From: an uncultured Verrucomicrobiota bacterium | Lineage (GTDB): Bacteria; Verrucomicrobiota; Verrucomicrobiia; Limisphaerales; UBA9464 | Length of the DNA: 44,960 bases | Direction of reading: 5' to 3' | Assembly (NCBI GenBank): GCA_903922605.1 | Contig: CAIXUG010000046.1 | Location: forward strand, 1-44,960 | Part shown: positions 36,434 to 44,959 of the stretch, in pieces | How positions within the stretch are numbered: the stretch's first letter is position 1 | Layout: the number at the start of each line of letters is the position of its first letter | The notes under the pieces: generated by a model | Databases searched by the model: none | What the model saw: the letters and a program-made list of their open reading frames with translations, nothing else | Told to the model about the DNA's origin: nothing | Position numbers and translations under genes: made by a program

Positions 36434-37180
36434 TCAGGCCTTCGGCTGCGCCTTGGCGCGCTTCACGCGGCGCTTCACGCGGCGCTGCAGCCAGGTGAGG
36501 CCGACGAGGCCAGCGAAGCCATACACGGCGCAGTCACTGGCTTCGGGGACAGCGAGGCCGACCCGCACGTCATCAATGCTGAAATTCACGTTACCGGAGG
36601 TGGCACCGGAGCCGCCGTAGGCATAGAGCCGGAAGGTTACCGCAGTGCCCAAGACGGTGGAGGACAGCGTGGTGAAGGTGTTGTTGTTGTAAGCCCAGGT
36701 GCTGTTCGCGGTCAGCGTGCCGGCGGTGATGTTCGCGGCGTAGGAATCCACGCTCCAGCGCAACACGTAGTTGAGGGGACCGGTCGTGGTGGTGCTCACC
36801 GCACCGAAATCGAAATCCGTGATCTGGACGATGTTGCCCGCGTTCGGCGTGACCGTGAACTGGTAGTACGCCGAGGAGGTCGTGCTCAAACCCCCGTTCT
36901 GCGTGACCTGGTCGTAATTGAAATTGCCACTGGCGTTGGCGTAGCCGGTCGAAGGATTGGTGGTGTTCGGGTTGGTCGTGATCGTGCCCAGCGTATTGAC
37001 GATGGACATCGCGCCCACCGTCGAATTGAACGGCGTGCCCGCCGTGGTGTTGAGCGTGGCTGTGCTCGTTCCAAAGTTAAACTCGACCGTGTAGGCCCCA
37101 CCATGAGCGGCTACAAGACCACCGGCGACGGCAATAACGCCGATCGTCCATGATCGAAAATTAACGAAGGAGGCAGTCAC
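36434..37180 (-). CDS. Surface protein with variant PEP-CTERM tail (tandem copy 2)
   Basis: The 248-residue protein has an N-terminal export signal (VIAVAGGLVAAHGG) and a Thr/Asn/Ser-rich beta domain (AYTVEFNFGTSTATLNTTAGTPFNSTVGAMS). The end VPEASDCAVYGFAGLVGLTWLQRRVKRR has the PEP-CTERM layout with PEA in place of PEP, and is followed by an unusually long basic tail (KRRVKRAKAQPKA). It is about 80% similar by eye to the upstream paralogue at 37380, so the pair arose by tandem duplication. The start appears to be GTG at 37180, with no good Shine-Dalgarno. Confidence 0.8.
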   Translation of the reverse strand: MTASFVNFRSWTIGVIAVAGGLVAAHGGAYTVEFNFGTSTATLNTTAGTPFNSTVGAMSIVNTLGTITTNPNTTNPSTGYANASGNFNYDQVTQNGGLSTTSSAYYQFTVTPNAGNIVQITDFDFGAVSTTTTGPLNYVLRWSVDSYAANITAGTLTANSTWAYNNNTFTTLSSTVLGTAVTFRLYAYGGSGATSGNVNFSIDDVRVGLAVPEASDCAVYGFAGLVGLTWLQRRVKRRVKRAKAQPKA

Positions 37181-37379
37181 GATTGTTTGGGCGACAATTT
37201 GTCGAACAAGTTGAAACTGCTTCCTAGGGCGAGCGGCGACAAGCTAAAACGCATCCCAAACCCAACCCTTTCAAGAGGTTGGACGGCCAGTTTTTGCCCG
37301 TCTTGGAAGCCAATGGCACCCGGCTGAGGATTACGATGAACCGGAATAATCCCGACCATCGTCGAGCCAACGCCTGCGT

Positions 37380-38102
37380 TCAGACCAGCGGCGACTGCGA
37401 CTGCGCGCGGCGCCAACGGCGCTGCAACCAGGTGAGGCCGACCAGTCCGGCGCAACCATAGAAAGCGCAGTCGCTGGCCTCGGGTATGGCGAGTCCGACG
37501 CGGACGTCATCAATGCTGAAGTTGGAGGTGCCGGAAGTAGCCCCGGAGCCGCCATAGACGTACAGCCGGAAGGTCACCGCCCCGCCCAGGCTCGTGGAGG
37601 ACAGCGTGGTGAAGCTGTTGTTATTGTAAGCCCAGGTGCTGTTCGCCGTCAGCGAACCGGAGGTGATGTTTGCCGCGTAGGAATCCACGCTCCAGCGGAG
37701 CACATAGCTCAGCGGCCCCTTGGAGGTGGTGCTGTCCGAGCCGAAATCGAAATCCGTGATCTGGACGATGTTGCCCGCCGTCGGCGTGACCGTGAACTGG
37801 TAGTACGTCGAGGTGCTGGTGCTCAACACGCCATTCTTCGCCACCTGGTCGTAATTGAAACCGCCGCTGGCCGTTGCATAGCCGGTAGAGGGCGTGGTGG
37901 TGTTCGGATTGGTCCCGAGTGTGCCCAGCGTGTTGGCCAGCGACATCGCGCCAACCGTGGAATTGAACGGCGTTCCGGCAGTCGTGTTGAGCGTCGACGA
38001 GGAGGAACCAAAATTAAACTCGACAGTGTAAGCCCCGCCCTGCGCGACCGTGAGGCCGCAGGCGGCGGAAACAATGCCGATCACCAATGAATTTACCTTC
38101 AT
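37380..38102 (-). CDS. Surface protein with variant PEP-CTERM tail (tandem copy 1)
   Basis: From ATG 38102 the protein has 240 residues; in-frame codons upstream lack a signal. It has an export signal (LVIGIVSAACGLTVAQGG) and the same beta domain as its neighbour (TVEFNFGSSSSTLNTTAGTPF, YQFTVTPTAGNIVQITDFDFG, LRWSVDSYAANITSG, FRLYVYGGSGATSG, SIDDVRVGLAIPEASDC). It ends with the PEASD variant sorting tail. The 199-base gap to the second copy shows no terminator, so they may share a transcript. The function is unknown; the proteins are expected on the outer surface or in exopolysaccharide. Confidence 0.82.
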   Translation of the reverse strand: MKVNSLVIGIVSAACGLTVAQGGAYTVEFNFGSSSSTLNTTAGTPFNSTVGAMSLANTLGTLGTNPNTTTPSTGYATASGGFNYDQVAKNGVLSTSTSTYYQFTVTPTAGNIVQITDFDFGSDSTTSKGPLSYVLRWSVDSYAANITSGSLTANSTWAYNNNSFTTLSSTSLGGAVTFRLYVYGGSGATSGTSNFSIDDVRVGLAIPEASDCAFYGCAGLVGLTWLQRRWRRAQSQSPLV

Positions 38103-38363
38103 GGTAGATACGGTCAGAGCAAGGGGCTGACAACCAGACGAGCACGGTGATATGGGCTCAAAAGCAGGCCAGAATGGCAAGTGAAAGTTATTGGCAACTC
38201 AAACCCGATCAGGTAGTTGCATGGAATCATCCCGGCCCAACAATGATTCGATCGGTCGCTCCCTTCCCGGTCGGCAGCGCGAAAAGCATTGATTCCGCGC
38301 ATTTTTCGAAATTCCACGTGTGAAGATTCCTCCTGGCCTCCTCCTGTACTGTGGCTTAGGCAG

Positions 38364-38432
38364 TTGCGGGGAAATTGCCCTGCAAGCAGGTGGGATTCTG
38401 CTCTCGGATCGGAAAACCCGGTGGAAACCGGG
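38364..38432 (+). other. Two hairpins in the leader of the permease gene
   Basis: Within the 373-base gap 38103-38475, TTGCGGGG (38364-38371) pairs with CCCTGCAA (38378-38385, one G-U pair). CCCGGT (38417-38422) pairs perfectly with ACCGGG (38427-38432) around a GGAA tetraloop. They may form a structured leader of the permease mRNA. No known riboswitch core was recognised, and the rest of the gap shows nothing clear. Confidence 0.35.
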
Positions 38433-38475
38433 AAAAGAGTTGGGGTGGCCGCCCGGCGACTGCTAACAAACGGAC

Positions 38476-39888
38476 GTGAGCCCGGACCCCCACGCGACGA
38501 CCAGCCCGCCGCTCGAACGTCGCCTCACGCTCTTCCCCGCCACCGCGCTGAACATGGCGAACATGATCGGCGTGGGGCCGTTCATCACCATCCCGCTGCT
38601 GATGTCCGCGCTGGGCGGGCCGCAATCCCTGCTGGGCTGGCTCGTGGCGCTGATCATCACCCTGCCGGACGCGCTGGTGTGGAGCGAACTCGGCGCGGCC
38701 CTGCCGGGCTCCGGCGGCACCTACCGCTGGCTGCTGGAAGGCTTCGGCCCGAAGTCATGGGGGCGGCTGATGGCCTTTCTCTTCATCTGGCAGTTCATCA
38801 TCAGCGGCCCGATGGAGATCGCCTCGGGGTACATCGGGGTCGCGCAGTATCTCGACTACCTGTCGCCCGGCATGTCCGTGGCCGGAAAACTCACGCTGAA
38901 GGGTGGCCTGGTGGTGGTGGTGCTGGGCCTGCTGAACATCGCCCTGCTCTACCGCCGTATCAGCGGCATTTCCAAGCTGATGATCGCGCTCTGGGTGGGC
39001 GTGATGATCACCGTGGGTATCGTGCTGGTGGGCGGCGCGCTGAATTTCGACCCGAAGAAGGCCTTCGATTTTCCCGCCAATCCGTGGGCCTTTTCCAGCG
39101 GCTTCCTGCTCGGCCTCGGCGCGGCGACGCGGATCGGGCTCTACGATTTCCTGGGCTACTACGACGTGTGCTACCTCGGCGACGAGGTGAAGAACCCCGG
39201 CCGCACCATCCCGCGTGCGGTCATCACGAGCCTCGTGGCCGTAGCCCTCATTTATGTGGGGGTGAACCTCTCGATCAATGGCGTCATCTCCTGGCGCGAA
39301 TTCGTGCCGGCGGAGAGCCACCCGGAGATCGTGAACTTCATCGGCTCGATCTTCATCGAGCGGCTCTATGGCCGGACGGCCGCGTCCTTCTTCACCCTGC
39401 TGGTCGTGTGGACGGCGCTGGGCTCGGTCTTTGCGCTGCTGCTGGGCTACTCACGCATCCCGTTTGCGGCGGCGAAGGACGGGACGTTTTTCCGCATCTT
39501 CGGCAGGGTGCATCCGCGCGGGCATTTTCCCCACGTCGCACTGGTCGTCATGGGCGTGCTCTCGATCGCGGCGAGCTTCGTGTCGCTGCCGGTGGTGATC
39601 GACACGTTGCTGGCGGCGCGGTTCCTCATCCAGTTCATCGGCCAGATCGTCGCGCTCGTGCTGCTGCGCCGCAACCGGCCCGAGCTGGCGCGTCCCTACA
39701 AGATGTGGCTCTACCCGCTGCCGCTGCTGGTGGCCGGGACCGGCTGGCTGTGGGTCTTCGCGACCACGCCACCCCGGGTCGTCGCCTTCGCGCTGGGCGC
39801 GCTGGCGCTGGGCGTGGCGGGCTATTTTGGGTGGGCGAAGATGGCAGCGAAATGGCCGTTTGCGACGGAGGACACGGCGAATAGCTGA
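38476..39888 (+). CDS. APC-superfamily amino-acid permease
   Basis: The 470-residue protein has about twelve membrane segments with the APC opening ATALNMANMIGVGPFITIPLLMSALGG, the second helix block ALVWSELGAALPGSGGTYRWL and the motif LGYYDVCYLGDEVKNPGRTIPRAV typical of amino acid/polyamine permeases (COG0531). It is a proton- or exchange-driven transporter in the inner membrane; the substrate cannot be told. The start is GTG at 38476 (MSPDPHATTS). Confidence 0.9.
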   Translation: MSPDPHATTSPPLERRLTLFPATALNMANMIGVGPFITIPLLMSALGGPQSLLGWLVALIITLPDALVWSELGAALPGSGGTYRWLLEGFGPKSWGRLMAFLFIWQFIISGPMEIASGYIGVAQYLDYLSPGMSVAGKLTLKGGLVVVVLGLLNIALLYRRISGISKLMIALWVGVMITVGIVLVGGALNFDPKKAFDFPANPWAFSSGFLLGLGAATRIGLYDFLGYYDVCYLGDEVKNPGRTIPRAVITSLVAVALIYVGVNLSINGVISWREFVPAESHPEIVNFIGSIFIERLYGRTAASFFTLLVVWTALGSVFALLLGYSRIPFAAAKDGTFFRIFGRVHPRGHFPHVALVVMGVLSIAASFVSLPVVIDTLLAARFLIQFIGQIVALVLLRRNRPELARPYKMWLYPLPLLVAGTGWLWVFATTPPRVVAFALGALALGVAGYFGWAKMAAKWPFATEDTANS

Positions 39889-39965
39889 TCCCGTAGTCAG
39901 TCGCGGAGCGACCGAGAAAATTAGTCACGCACACCGTGCCTGGTAGTAACGCGCGAAAAGCACAC

Positions 39966-40097
39966 CGTCCCGGCGGGACGACGGAAACGCGCAAGTTTCA
40001 TCCCATCGTTTCCAACGTCCTTTCAGGACGGATCACGCGATTGCCCAACCCCAGACACTTCGTATCTGGCTAATTTCCGCTTGTCCCTCCGGGACAA
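39966..40097. repeat. Cluster of three GTCC...GGAC hairpins
   Basis: CGTCCCGGCGGGACG (39966-39980), CGTCCTTTCAGGACG (40016-40030) and TTGTCCCTCCGGGACAA (40081-40097) are spaced about 50-65 bases apart after the permease gene. All have the same plan, a short GTCC(C) stem with a small loop. They are probably pieces of a degenerate dispersed element; no gene lies in 39889-40134. Confidence 0.7.
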
Positions 40098-40134
40098 CGA
40101 GGCCCGCTGAACGGTCGTGGGTAGCGGATTCACT

Positions 40135-40593
40135 TCAAAGTCGGCGTTCCCAGTTCAAGACCTTCTTGAAACCAAGTTCGGACAAGGGAATGACGACCTG
40201 ATTCAGGTTTGATTTCGTGTTGGCGTAGAATGTGGCGTACTCGTCGTGATCGGCATAGATGACGAATGGCTTCGGCGTCGGCACGAACAGGAAGTCTACC
40301 CAATCGGAAAAAGCAGCGCGGAGCAGCGGTCCCACTTCGTCAGGACTCTCGGCGGTGAGGGAAGCGTCACGAACCAGTGCTGTCGGGGGTGAAGTCCGTA
40401 GCAGGGCACTCAGGTTGACCGAATCAATCGCCTGATCCAGGGTGACCACGCCTGCTTCAACCTTCCCAGGGCCGGAGATGATCGCCGAAACGAACCGGTC
40501 CAGATCAGCCAGAGGCGTCTGAAAGGTTTGCTGGAACCGCCACGGGGTACGACGAAACCGCTTCATCGCCCCCGGGGTCGGTAAGACAGTCAT
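40135..40593 (-). CDS. Hypothetical protein
   Basis: From the ATG at 40593 the frame gives 152 residues; ATG 40566 (MKRFRR) is an alternative and TTG 40599 a third. There is no signal peptide. The C-terminal half contains FVIYADHDEYATFYANTKSNLNQVVIPLSELGFKKVLNWERRL. Codon use looks normal, so it is probably real. I do not recognise the family and the neighbours do not suggest a function; similarity to contact-system immunity proteins is possible but not shown. Confidence 0.6.
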   Translation of the reverse strand: MTVLPTPGAMKRFRRTPWRFQQTFQTPLADLDRFVSAIISGPGKVEAGVVTLDQAIDSVNLSALLRTSPPTALVRDASLTAESPDEVGPLLRAAFSDWVDFLFVPTPKPFVIYADHDEYATFYANTKSNLNQVVIPLSELGFKKVLNWERRL

Positions 40594-40661
40594 GACCAAG
40601 ATCCAGTGTGACTCACCCTTCGACGGCCGACTCGATCTGCTGATGGCAGTCTGCCACAGGC

Positions 40662-43625
40662 TCAGTTCTTGAACGCCGCCGCATCCGCCTTGCCGTTGCT
40701 CAGCAGGTAGGCGAGCAGGTCGAGGATTTCATCCTTCGTGAAGCTGCCCAACAGGCCTTCGGGCATGGGCGAGATCTTTGAGGCCGTCTTGGATTTCACG
40801 TCGGCCTTCTTCACCTCCGTCTTGCCGTTGTTGAGCGGGTCGGTGAGCACCAGGTACTTGTCGGCGGTGTCCTCCAGCAGGCGGCCGGTGACCTCGCTGT
40901 CGTTGTTCAGCGTGAAGGTCAGCGCCTGGTACTGCTCGGAGATGACGAGGCTCGGTTCGGTGAGGGATTTCAGGACATCCGCCGGGGCGTAGCGTGTGCC
41001 GACGCCCGTGAGATCGGGGCCGACGGCGCCGCCCTGGCCGTTGAACTGGTGGCACACCACGCATTGTGCGGCGGCGAAGACTTCCTTGCCCCGGGCGAAG
41101 TTGCGGCCGTGCGTGGTGTCGGCGAGCGCCGGCAGCAGGTCATCGGTCTTCCAGTCCTTCACAAAGGCGCGCTTCTTGGCGGGCACGCGGACGGGGACCT
41201 GTTCCTGGCCGGAGATGACGCCCGCCAGTTCGCCCTTCTCATTGTCACTGAGCGAGGCGATGGCCTCCTTGCGGAGGTTCTTGAGGAAATTGTCGAAGCT
41301 CGCGCCGTTGCTGGGCTCGAGGCCGACATCCTTGAACCACTGCACGAAATAGTCGGGATGTATCACGCTGCGGCTGACGAAACCGCTGTCAGCGGCCGCG
41401 CTGCCGGGCCGGTTGAACCAGGCGAAGTAGCGCTTGCGGTCATCGATCGTCCAGCCGGACTTCGCCTTGCGGAGCGCCATCTGGTAATGGAGCTGTTCTT
41501 CCTGCGTGGCCGAGGCGTCGCGCAGGTCGAGCACCTTCGGGACAATGCCGGGAGCATCCACCGCAATCAGGATCTGGGAAAGCTCGCGGTTCAGCGGCCA
41601 GGTCTTGGCGGGAAACGCCTTGCCCAGCTTGTCGATGGCGATGGAACGGAATCCGTCGGGAATGCCCTGGCGGGCGAAACTGACCTCGATGACGCGGAGC
41701 TTGTTGAGCTTTCCTTCCTCGTCGAGCGTTTCGAGGGGCCAGTTCGACAGGTACTTGAGGATGGCCAGCTGGTCCTCCTTGGCACCGACGCGAATCTGGC
41801 CCAGCAGGGCGGTGAACGCTCGCCGGCCGACGTTCTCGGTCATCGCGAGGTGGCGCCAGATGTTGGGCGGCTGGCTCTCCAGCGCCACCCGGGTGGCGTA
41901 GCGGATGAACCGGTCGGGCGACACGAGGCCGGGGCCGATCAGGGAGTAGTTGGTGCCGATGGGCCGCGAATGCAGCGCCTCCAGCGCATGCCGCTGGCGG
42001 CGGGCTTCCTGGGTCTTGGTGACCTGCAGGGTCCGCAGGTTCAGCGGTTCGGTCTTCTCGGTGCCGACGTAGCTCACGCGGTAGAGCCCCGCCTGGGTAC
42101 CACGGCCGCCGGTGGTGAAATACATTGCGCCATCGGGGCCGAACTCAAGGTCGGTCACGTTCAGGGGCTTGCCCGACACAAACGGCTCCAAGGTGCCGGC
42201 GTAGGTCGAATTGGTCTCCCGCATGTGCACGGCGAGGATGCGGCCATAGCTCCAGTCCATGACGAACAAGGCCTGCTGATACTTCCCCGGGAACTTCGCG
42301 CCCGTGCCGAACTTCACGCCCGTGGGCGAGCCGATGCCGACGTTCACCACCGCCGGCAGCGAGTCGGAATAGTACTCGGGATACTTGGCGCTGCCCTCGC
42401 GGAAGCCCTGGTCGCCGCCGCTCACGATGTGATAGACGCGCGTTGGGCGGTACCACGGCGTACCCCAGTCCCACTCCATGTCGGAATCAAAGCCGAACAG
42501 CTCCCCGTCGCGGTTGAAGGCGATGTCGTAGGTGTTGCGCTCGCCGGCGGCGAACAGCTCGGCGTCCTTGCCGTCCTTGTCCACACGGAGCACGAAGCCG
42601 CCCGGCGGCTTGCGGCCCGCGCCGAAGCCGTTGCCATCCTCCATGCGGGGCAGCACCAGGTCATCGGCGTAGTTCTTCACCCGCGAGGTCGGGGCGAGGT
42701 CGCCGGGCACGTCCACGAAGTTGCCGCAGACGATGTAGAGCTGGCCGTCGGGGCCCTTCACGATGCCGTGCGCGCCGTGTTCGCCGTCGCCGCCCTCCCA
42801 TTTCCGGAGCAGCTCGACCTTGTCGTACTTGTCATCACCGTTGGTGTCGGTGAGGCGGTAGAAATGATAGCCCTCGGCCCCGCGCCCGTTCACGTACAGC
42901 GCGTCATAGGCGTAGAGCAGGCCCATCGCGCCCGTCACGGGCAGGTCGATCGTCTCCACCTTGGCGATGTGGCCGGAATCGTCCAGCGTGAGGCGCTCCA
43001 TCGGTTCACCGCCCTGCGGGCTGACGATCAGGCGGCCCTTGTTGTCCACGGTCATGGACACCCAGGAACCTTCCTCCGGCTGGGCCGAGCGCAGCAGCTC
43101 GACCTTGAAATCCTTGGCCACCGTCAGCGATTCCGCCGGCGTGGCGATGGCGGGCCTGAGCACGTCGCCCCACGGCTGCACGCCCAGCGCGCCGATCGAT
43201 TTGGCGGCCACCCAGCCACCTTTGCCGTCGGCTGAGGTCTGCCAGCTCGCGTCGGACACGATTGCCGTCGGCTTGCCGCCACCGAGGAGTTCCACCTTCA
43301 CCAGCAGGCCGGCGACATCGCCCTCGTTCTTGGCGGTGACTTCCAGCGTAGCGGGGCCGGCCTTGGGAGACTCCAGCTTGACCGTGCGCGGCTGGTTCCA
43401 GGAGGTGTTCTTGGCGACGACCTTGCCGTTGAGCTTCACCTCGGCCTCGTTGTCGGCGGCCACGGTCAGGATGGCCCGCTGGGTGCCGGCGGGGATGGTG
43501 AAGGTCTTGCGGAAATGACGGGTCTCACCGTCGAAAGCCTTGGCACCCCAGATCCATTCGGGAGTCTGGGCAGCGAGGCGGGTCGCGGCAAAAACGAGCA
43601 GAAGCAGACAGGCACGGAGATGCAT
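40662..43625 (-). CDS. PVC-type secreted heme-binding dehydrogenase-like protein
   Basis: The 987-residue protein opens with a signal peptide (cleavage near LAAQ, residue 20). Residues about 25-150 form a beta-sandwich resembling the ligand-binding domain of other PVC proteins (FRKTFTIP...A.LTVAADNEAEVKLNG). Residues 165-520 are the membrane-bound-dehydrogenase-type propeller of the PVC family (TIGR02604: DGKGR...G.ERLTLD, YVNGRGAEGYHFYRLTDTNGD, HGAHGIVKGPDGQLYIVCGN, PGGFVLRVDKDGKDAE). A helical repeat region leads to the C-terminal heme domain with CVVCH near residue 853 and GAVGPDLTGVG. It is an exported electron-transfer or sugar-oxidising candidate; the family role is unproven. Confidence 0.92.
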   Translation of the reverse strand: MHLRACLLLLVFAATRLAAQTPEWIWGAKAFDGETRHFRKTFTIPAGTQRAILTVAADNEAEVKLNGKVVAKNTSWNQPRTVKLESPKAGPATLEVTAKNEGDVAGLLVKVELLGGGKPTAIVSDASWQTSADGKGGWVAAKSIGALGVQPWGDVLRPAIATPAESLTVAKDFKVELLRSAQPEEGSWVSMTVDNKGRLIVSPQGGEPMERLTLDDSGHIAKVETIDLPVTGAMGLLYAYDALYVNGRGAEGYHFYRLTDTNGDDKYDKVELLRKWEGGDGEHGAHGIVKGPDGQLYIVCGNFVDVPGDLAPTSRVKNYADDLVLPRMEDGNGFGAGRKPPGGFVLRVDKDGKDAELFAAGERNTYDIAFNRDGELFGFDSDMEWDWGTPWYRPTRVYHIVSGGDQGFREGSAKYPEYYSDSLPAVVNVGIGSPTGVKFGTGAKFPGKYQQALFVMDWSYGRILAVHMRETNSTYAGTLEPFVSGKPLNVTDLEFGPDGAMYFTTGGRGTQAGLYRVSYVGTEKTEPLNLRTLQVTKTQEARRQRHALEALHSRPIGTNYSLIGPGLVSPDRFIRYATRVALESQPPNIWRHLAMTENVGRRAFTALLGQIRVGAKEDQLAILKYLSNWPLETLDEEGKLNKLRVIEVSFARQGIPDGFRSIAIDKLGKAFPAKTWPLNRELSQILIAVDAPGIVPKVLDLRDASATQEEQLHYQMALRKAKSGWTIDDRKRYFAWFNRPGSAAADSGFVSRSVIHPDYFVQWFKDVGLEPSNGASFDNFLKNLRKEAIASLSDNEKGELAGVISGQEQVPVRVPAKKRAFVKDWKTDDLLPALADTTHGRNFARGKEVFAAAQCVVCHQFNGQGGAVGPDLTGVGTRYAPADVLKSLTEPSLVISEQYQALTFTLNNDSEVTGRLLEDTADKYLVLTDPLNNGKTEVKKADVKSKTASKISPMPEGLLGSFTKDEILDLLAYLLSNGKADAAAFKN

Positions 43626-43700
43626 AGGCGTGATTTTGACAAAGCCGGCCCCAAGAGGAAAGCGCGGCGTGCTGACCGACGCGGGAAACCGGGGAAATGT

Positions 43701-44315
43701 TCAGCCGCTTACGAGGTCTTCCGGCCGATTCCAGTTCGTGAACAGCCGCTGGTCCGCCGCGCTGACCGGGTATGGGCGCAGCCAGCCGGCGGCAATCCCG
43801 GCCCGGACGAAGGGTTGCAGGGCCAGTTCGCCCCGCAGCAGCCGGAGTTCCGCCTCGGCGTGCGCCTGGCGGGGATAGACTGCGGCCAGCGGTTCAAACC
43901 GGTCGCCGATCACCGGCACCACGCCGCAGCTGGGAATCGCCTCGGCCAACAGCGTGCGGAGGAAATCGGCCGTCATGGCCGGCAGGTCCACCGCCAGCAC
44001 CAGCACCAGATCGTGATGGGCAAGGGCGAGGGAACGCTCCAGGCCGGCAAGCGGACCGGCTTCGGGAAAGCGGTCACCGATCACCCGAGGCTCGGGGGAG
44101 AGCAGTGGGAGCGCGGTATCCGGCCCGGCGACGGAGACGAGGCATTCCTGGCAGCCGGCCTCAGCGAGCAGGCGCAGCTGCCGCACCAGCAGGGTCTCCC
44201 CGGCGACCGGCAGGGCGGCCTTGTCGCGGCCCATGCGGGAGGATTTTCCGCCAATGAGCACCACCCCGCTGACGGCGGCCTGGATCGCGGTAGTGAGGGG
44301 CGAAAGGGGGGTCAT
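43701..44315 (-). CDS. mobA: Molybdenum cofactor guanylyltransferase-like protein MobA
   Basis: This 204-residue nucleotidyltransferase has the signature GVVLIGGKSSRMGRDKAALPVAGETLL (about 15-40), the metal-binding LVLAVDLPAMTADFL block near residue 107 and FTNWNRPEDL at the end. These match MobA, which attaches GMP to molybdopterin. The related CinA also carries a molybdopterin-type domain, but is 10 kb away. No other molybdenum genes are in the window. Confidence 0.88.
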   Translation of the reverse strand: MTPLSPLTTAIQAAVSGVVLIGGKSSRMGRDKAALPVAGETLLVRQLRLLAEAGCQECLVSVAGPDTALPLLSPEPRVIGDRFPEAGPLAGLERSLALAHHDLVLVLAVDLPAMTADFLRTLLAEAIPSCGVVPVIGDRFEPLAAVYPRQAHAEAELRLLRGELALQPFVRAGIAAGWLRPYPVSAADQRLFTNWNRPEDLVSG

Positions 44316-44393
44316 AAACAGGACTTGCCAAACCCCGGGCCACGAGCTTTCTTTCCGCTGTCACTGCCATCAAACGTTTCACCACTTAATTCC

Positions 44394-44714
44394 ATGAAGA
44401 GTCTGCTCCAATTCGCTGTCGTCGCCGCGCTTACGCTCGGTGCCACCTCCCTTCGCGCCGAAGAGAAGGCCATCACCCTGAGCGGTGAGGGCAAATGTGC
44501 CAAGTGCGCGCTCCACCTGTCCGACAAGTGCCAGAACGTCGTCGAGGTCAAGGACGGCGACAAGACCAAGACCTATTACCTCACCGGTGACACCAGCAAG
44601 GCGTTCCACCATGACAACCTCTGCTCCGGCTCCAAGCAGATCACCGTGACCGGCACGCCCTCCGAGAAGGACGGCAAGATGATGCTCGCCGTGACCAAGA
44701 TCGACGCCAAGTAA
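44394..44714 (+). CDS. Small secreted Cys-containing protein (DUF6370-like)
   Basis: From ATG 44394 the protein has 106 residues with a signal peptide (LLQFAVVAALTLGATSLRA-EE). The mature part has CAKCALHLSDKCQNVVEVKDG, a YYLTGD strand and AFHHDNLCSGSKQITVTGT, so four Cys and two His could bind metal or form disulfides. It resembles short DUF6370-type proteins, with tentative assignment. It is divergent from mobA and followed by a strong terminator. Confidence 0.75.
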   Translation: MKSLLQFAVVAALTLGATSLRAEEKAITLSGEGKCAKCALHLSDKCQNVVEVKDGDKTKTYYLTGDTSKAFHHDNLCSGSKQITVTGTPSEKDGKMMLAVTKIDAK

Positions 44715-44731
44715 GCTTTCGTTTTCCCGAG

Positions 44732-44768
44732 CGCCCGCCCTTCGCCCTGTGCGATGGCGGGCGTTTTT
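44732..44768 (+). terminator. Rho-independent terminator
   Basis: CGCCCGCC (44732-44739) pairs with GGCGGGCG (44756-44763) and is followed by TTTTT; it lies 17 bases after the stop codon of the small secreted protein gene. Confidence 0.85.
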
Positions 44769-44839
44769 GTTTTTGGATAGCGGACTAATTGGAGCGTCTT
44801 GATCGCTCTGGGTAGGGACGGTGCGCTGCTGTAGAGTTG

Positions 44840-44959
44840 TCAACACATCGGTAACACTTCGGCGACGGGATGGACAAAGGGCTGGGTGGTGTGGCCCTCG
44901 AGGTCCAGTTCGCGCAGATACATCTGGCGGAAGCGTACGAGGACCTGTGCTCCCAGCGG
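44840..44959 (-). CDS. C-terminal end of an unidentified gene, cut by the window edge
   Basis: On the minus strand a frame is open from the window edge to a TGA at 44840-44842, giving 39 residues ending in RELDLEGHTTQPFVHPVAEV and four more. Third positions are mainly G or C, as in real genes of this window. The fragment is too short to name a family. Confidence 0.45.
   Translation of the reverse strand, partial: PLGAQVLVRFRQMYLRELDLEGHTTQPFVHPVAEVLPMC

Noticed and set aside
38346-38400. Possible second riboswitch ahead of the permease
   Set aside because: The GGGGAAATTGCCC hairpin lacks any known aptamer core, so it is listed only as a structured leader.
41049-43235. 728-residue plus-strand frame within the heme-binding gene
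   Set aside because: Low-complexity shadow frame; the minus-strand frame carries the signal peptide, propeller and CVVCH motif.
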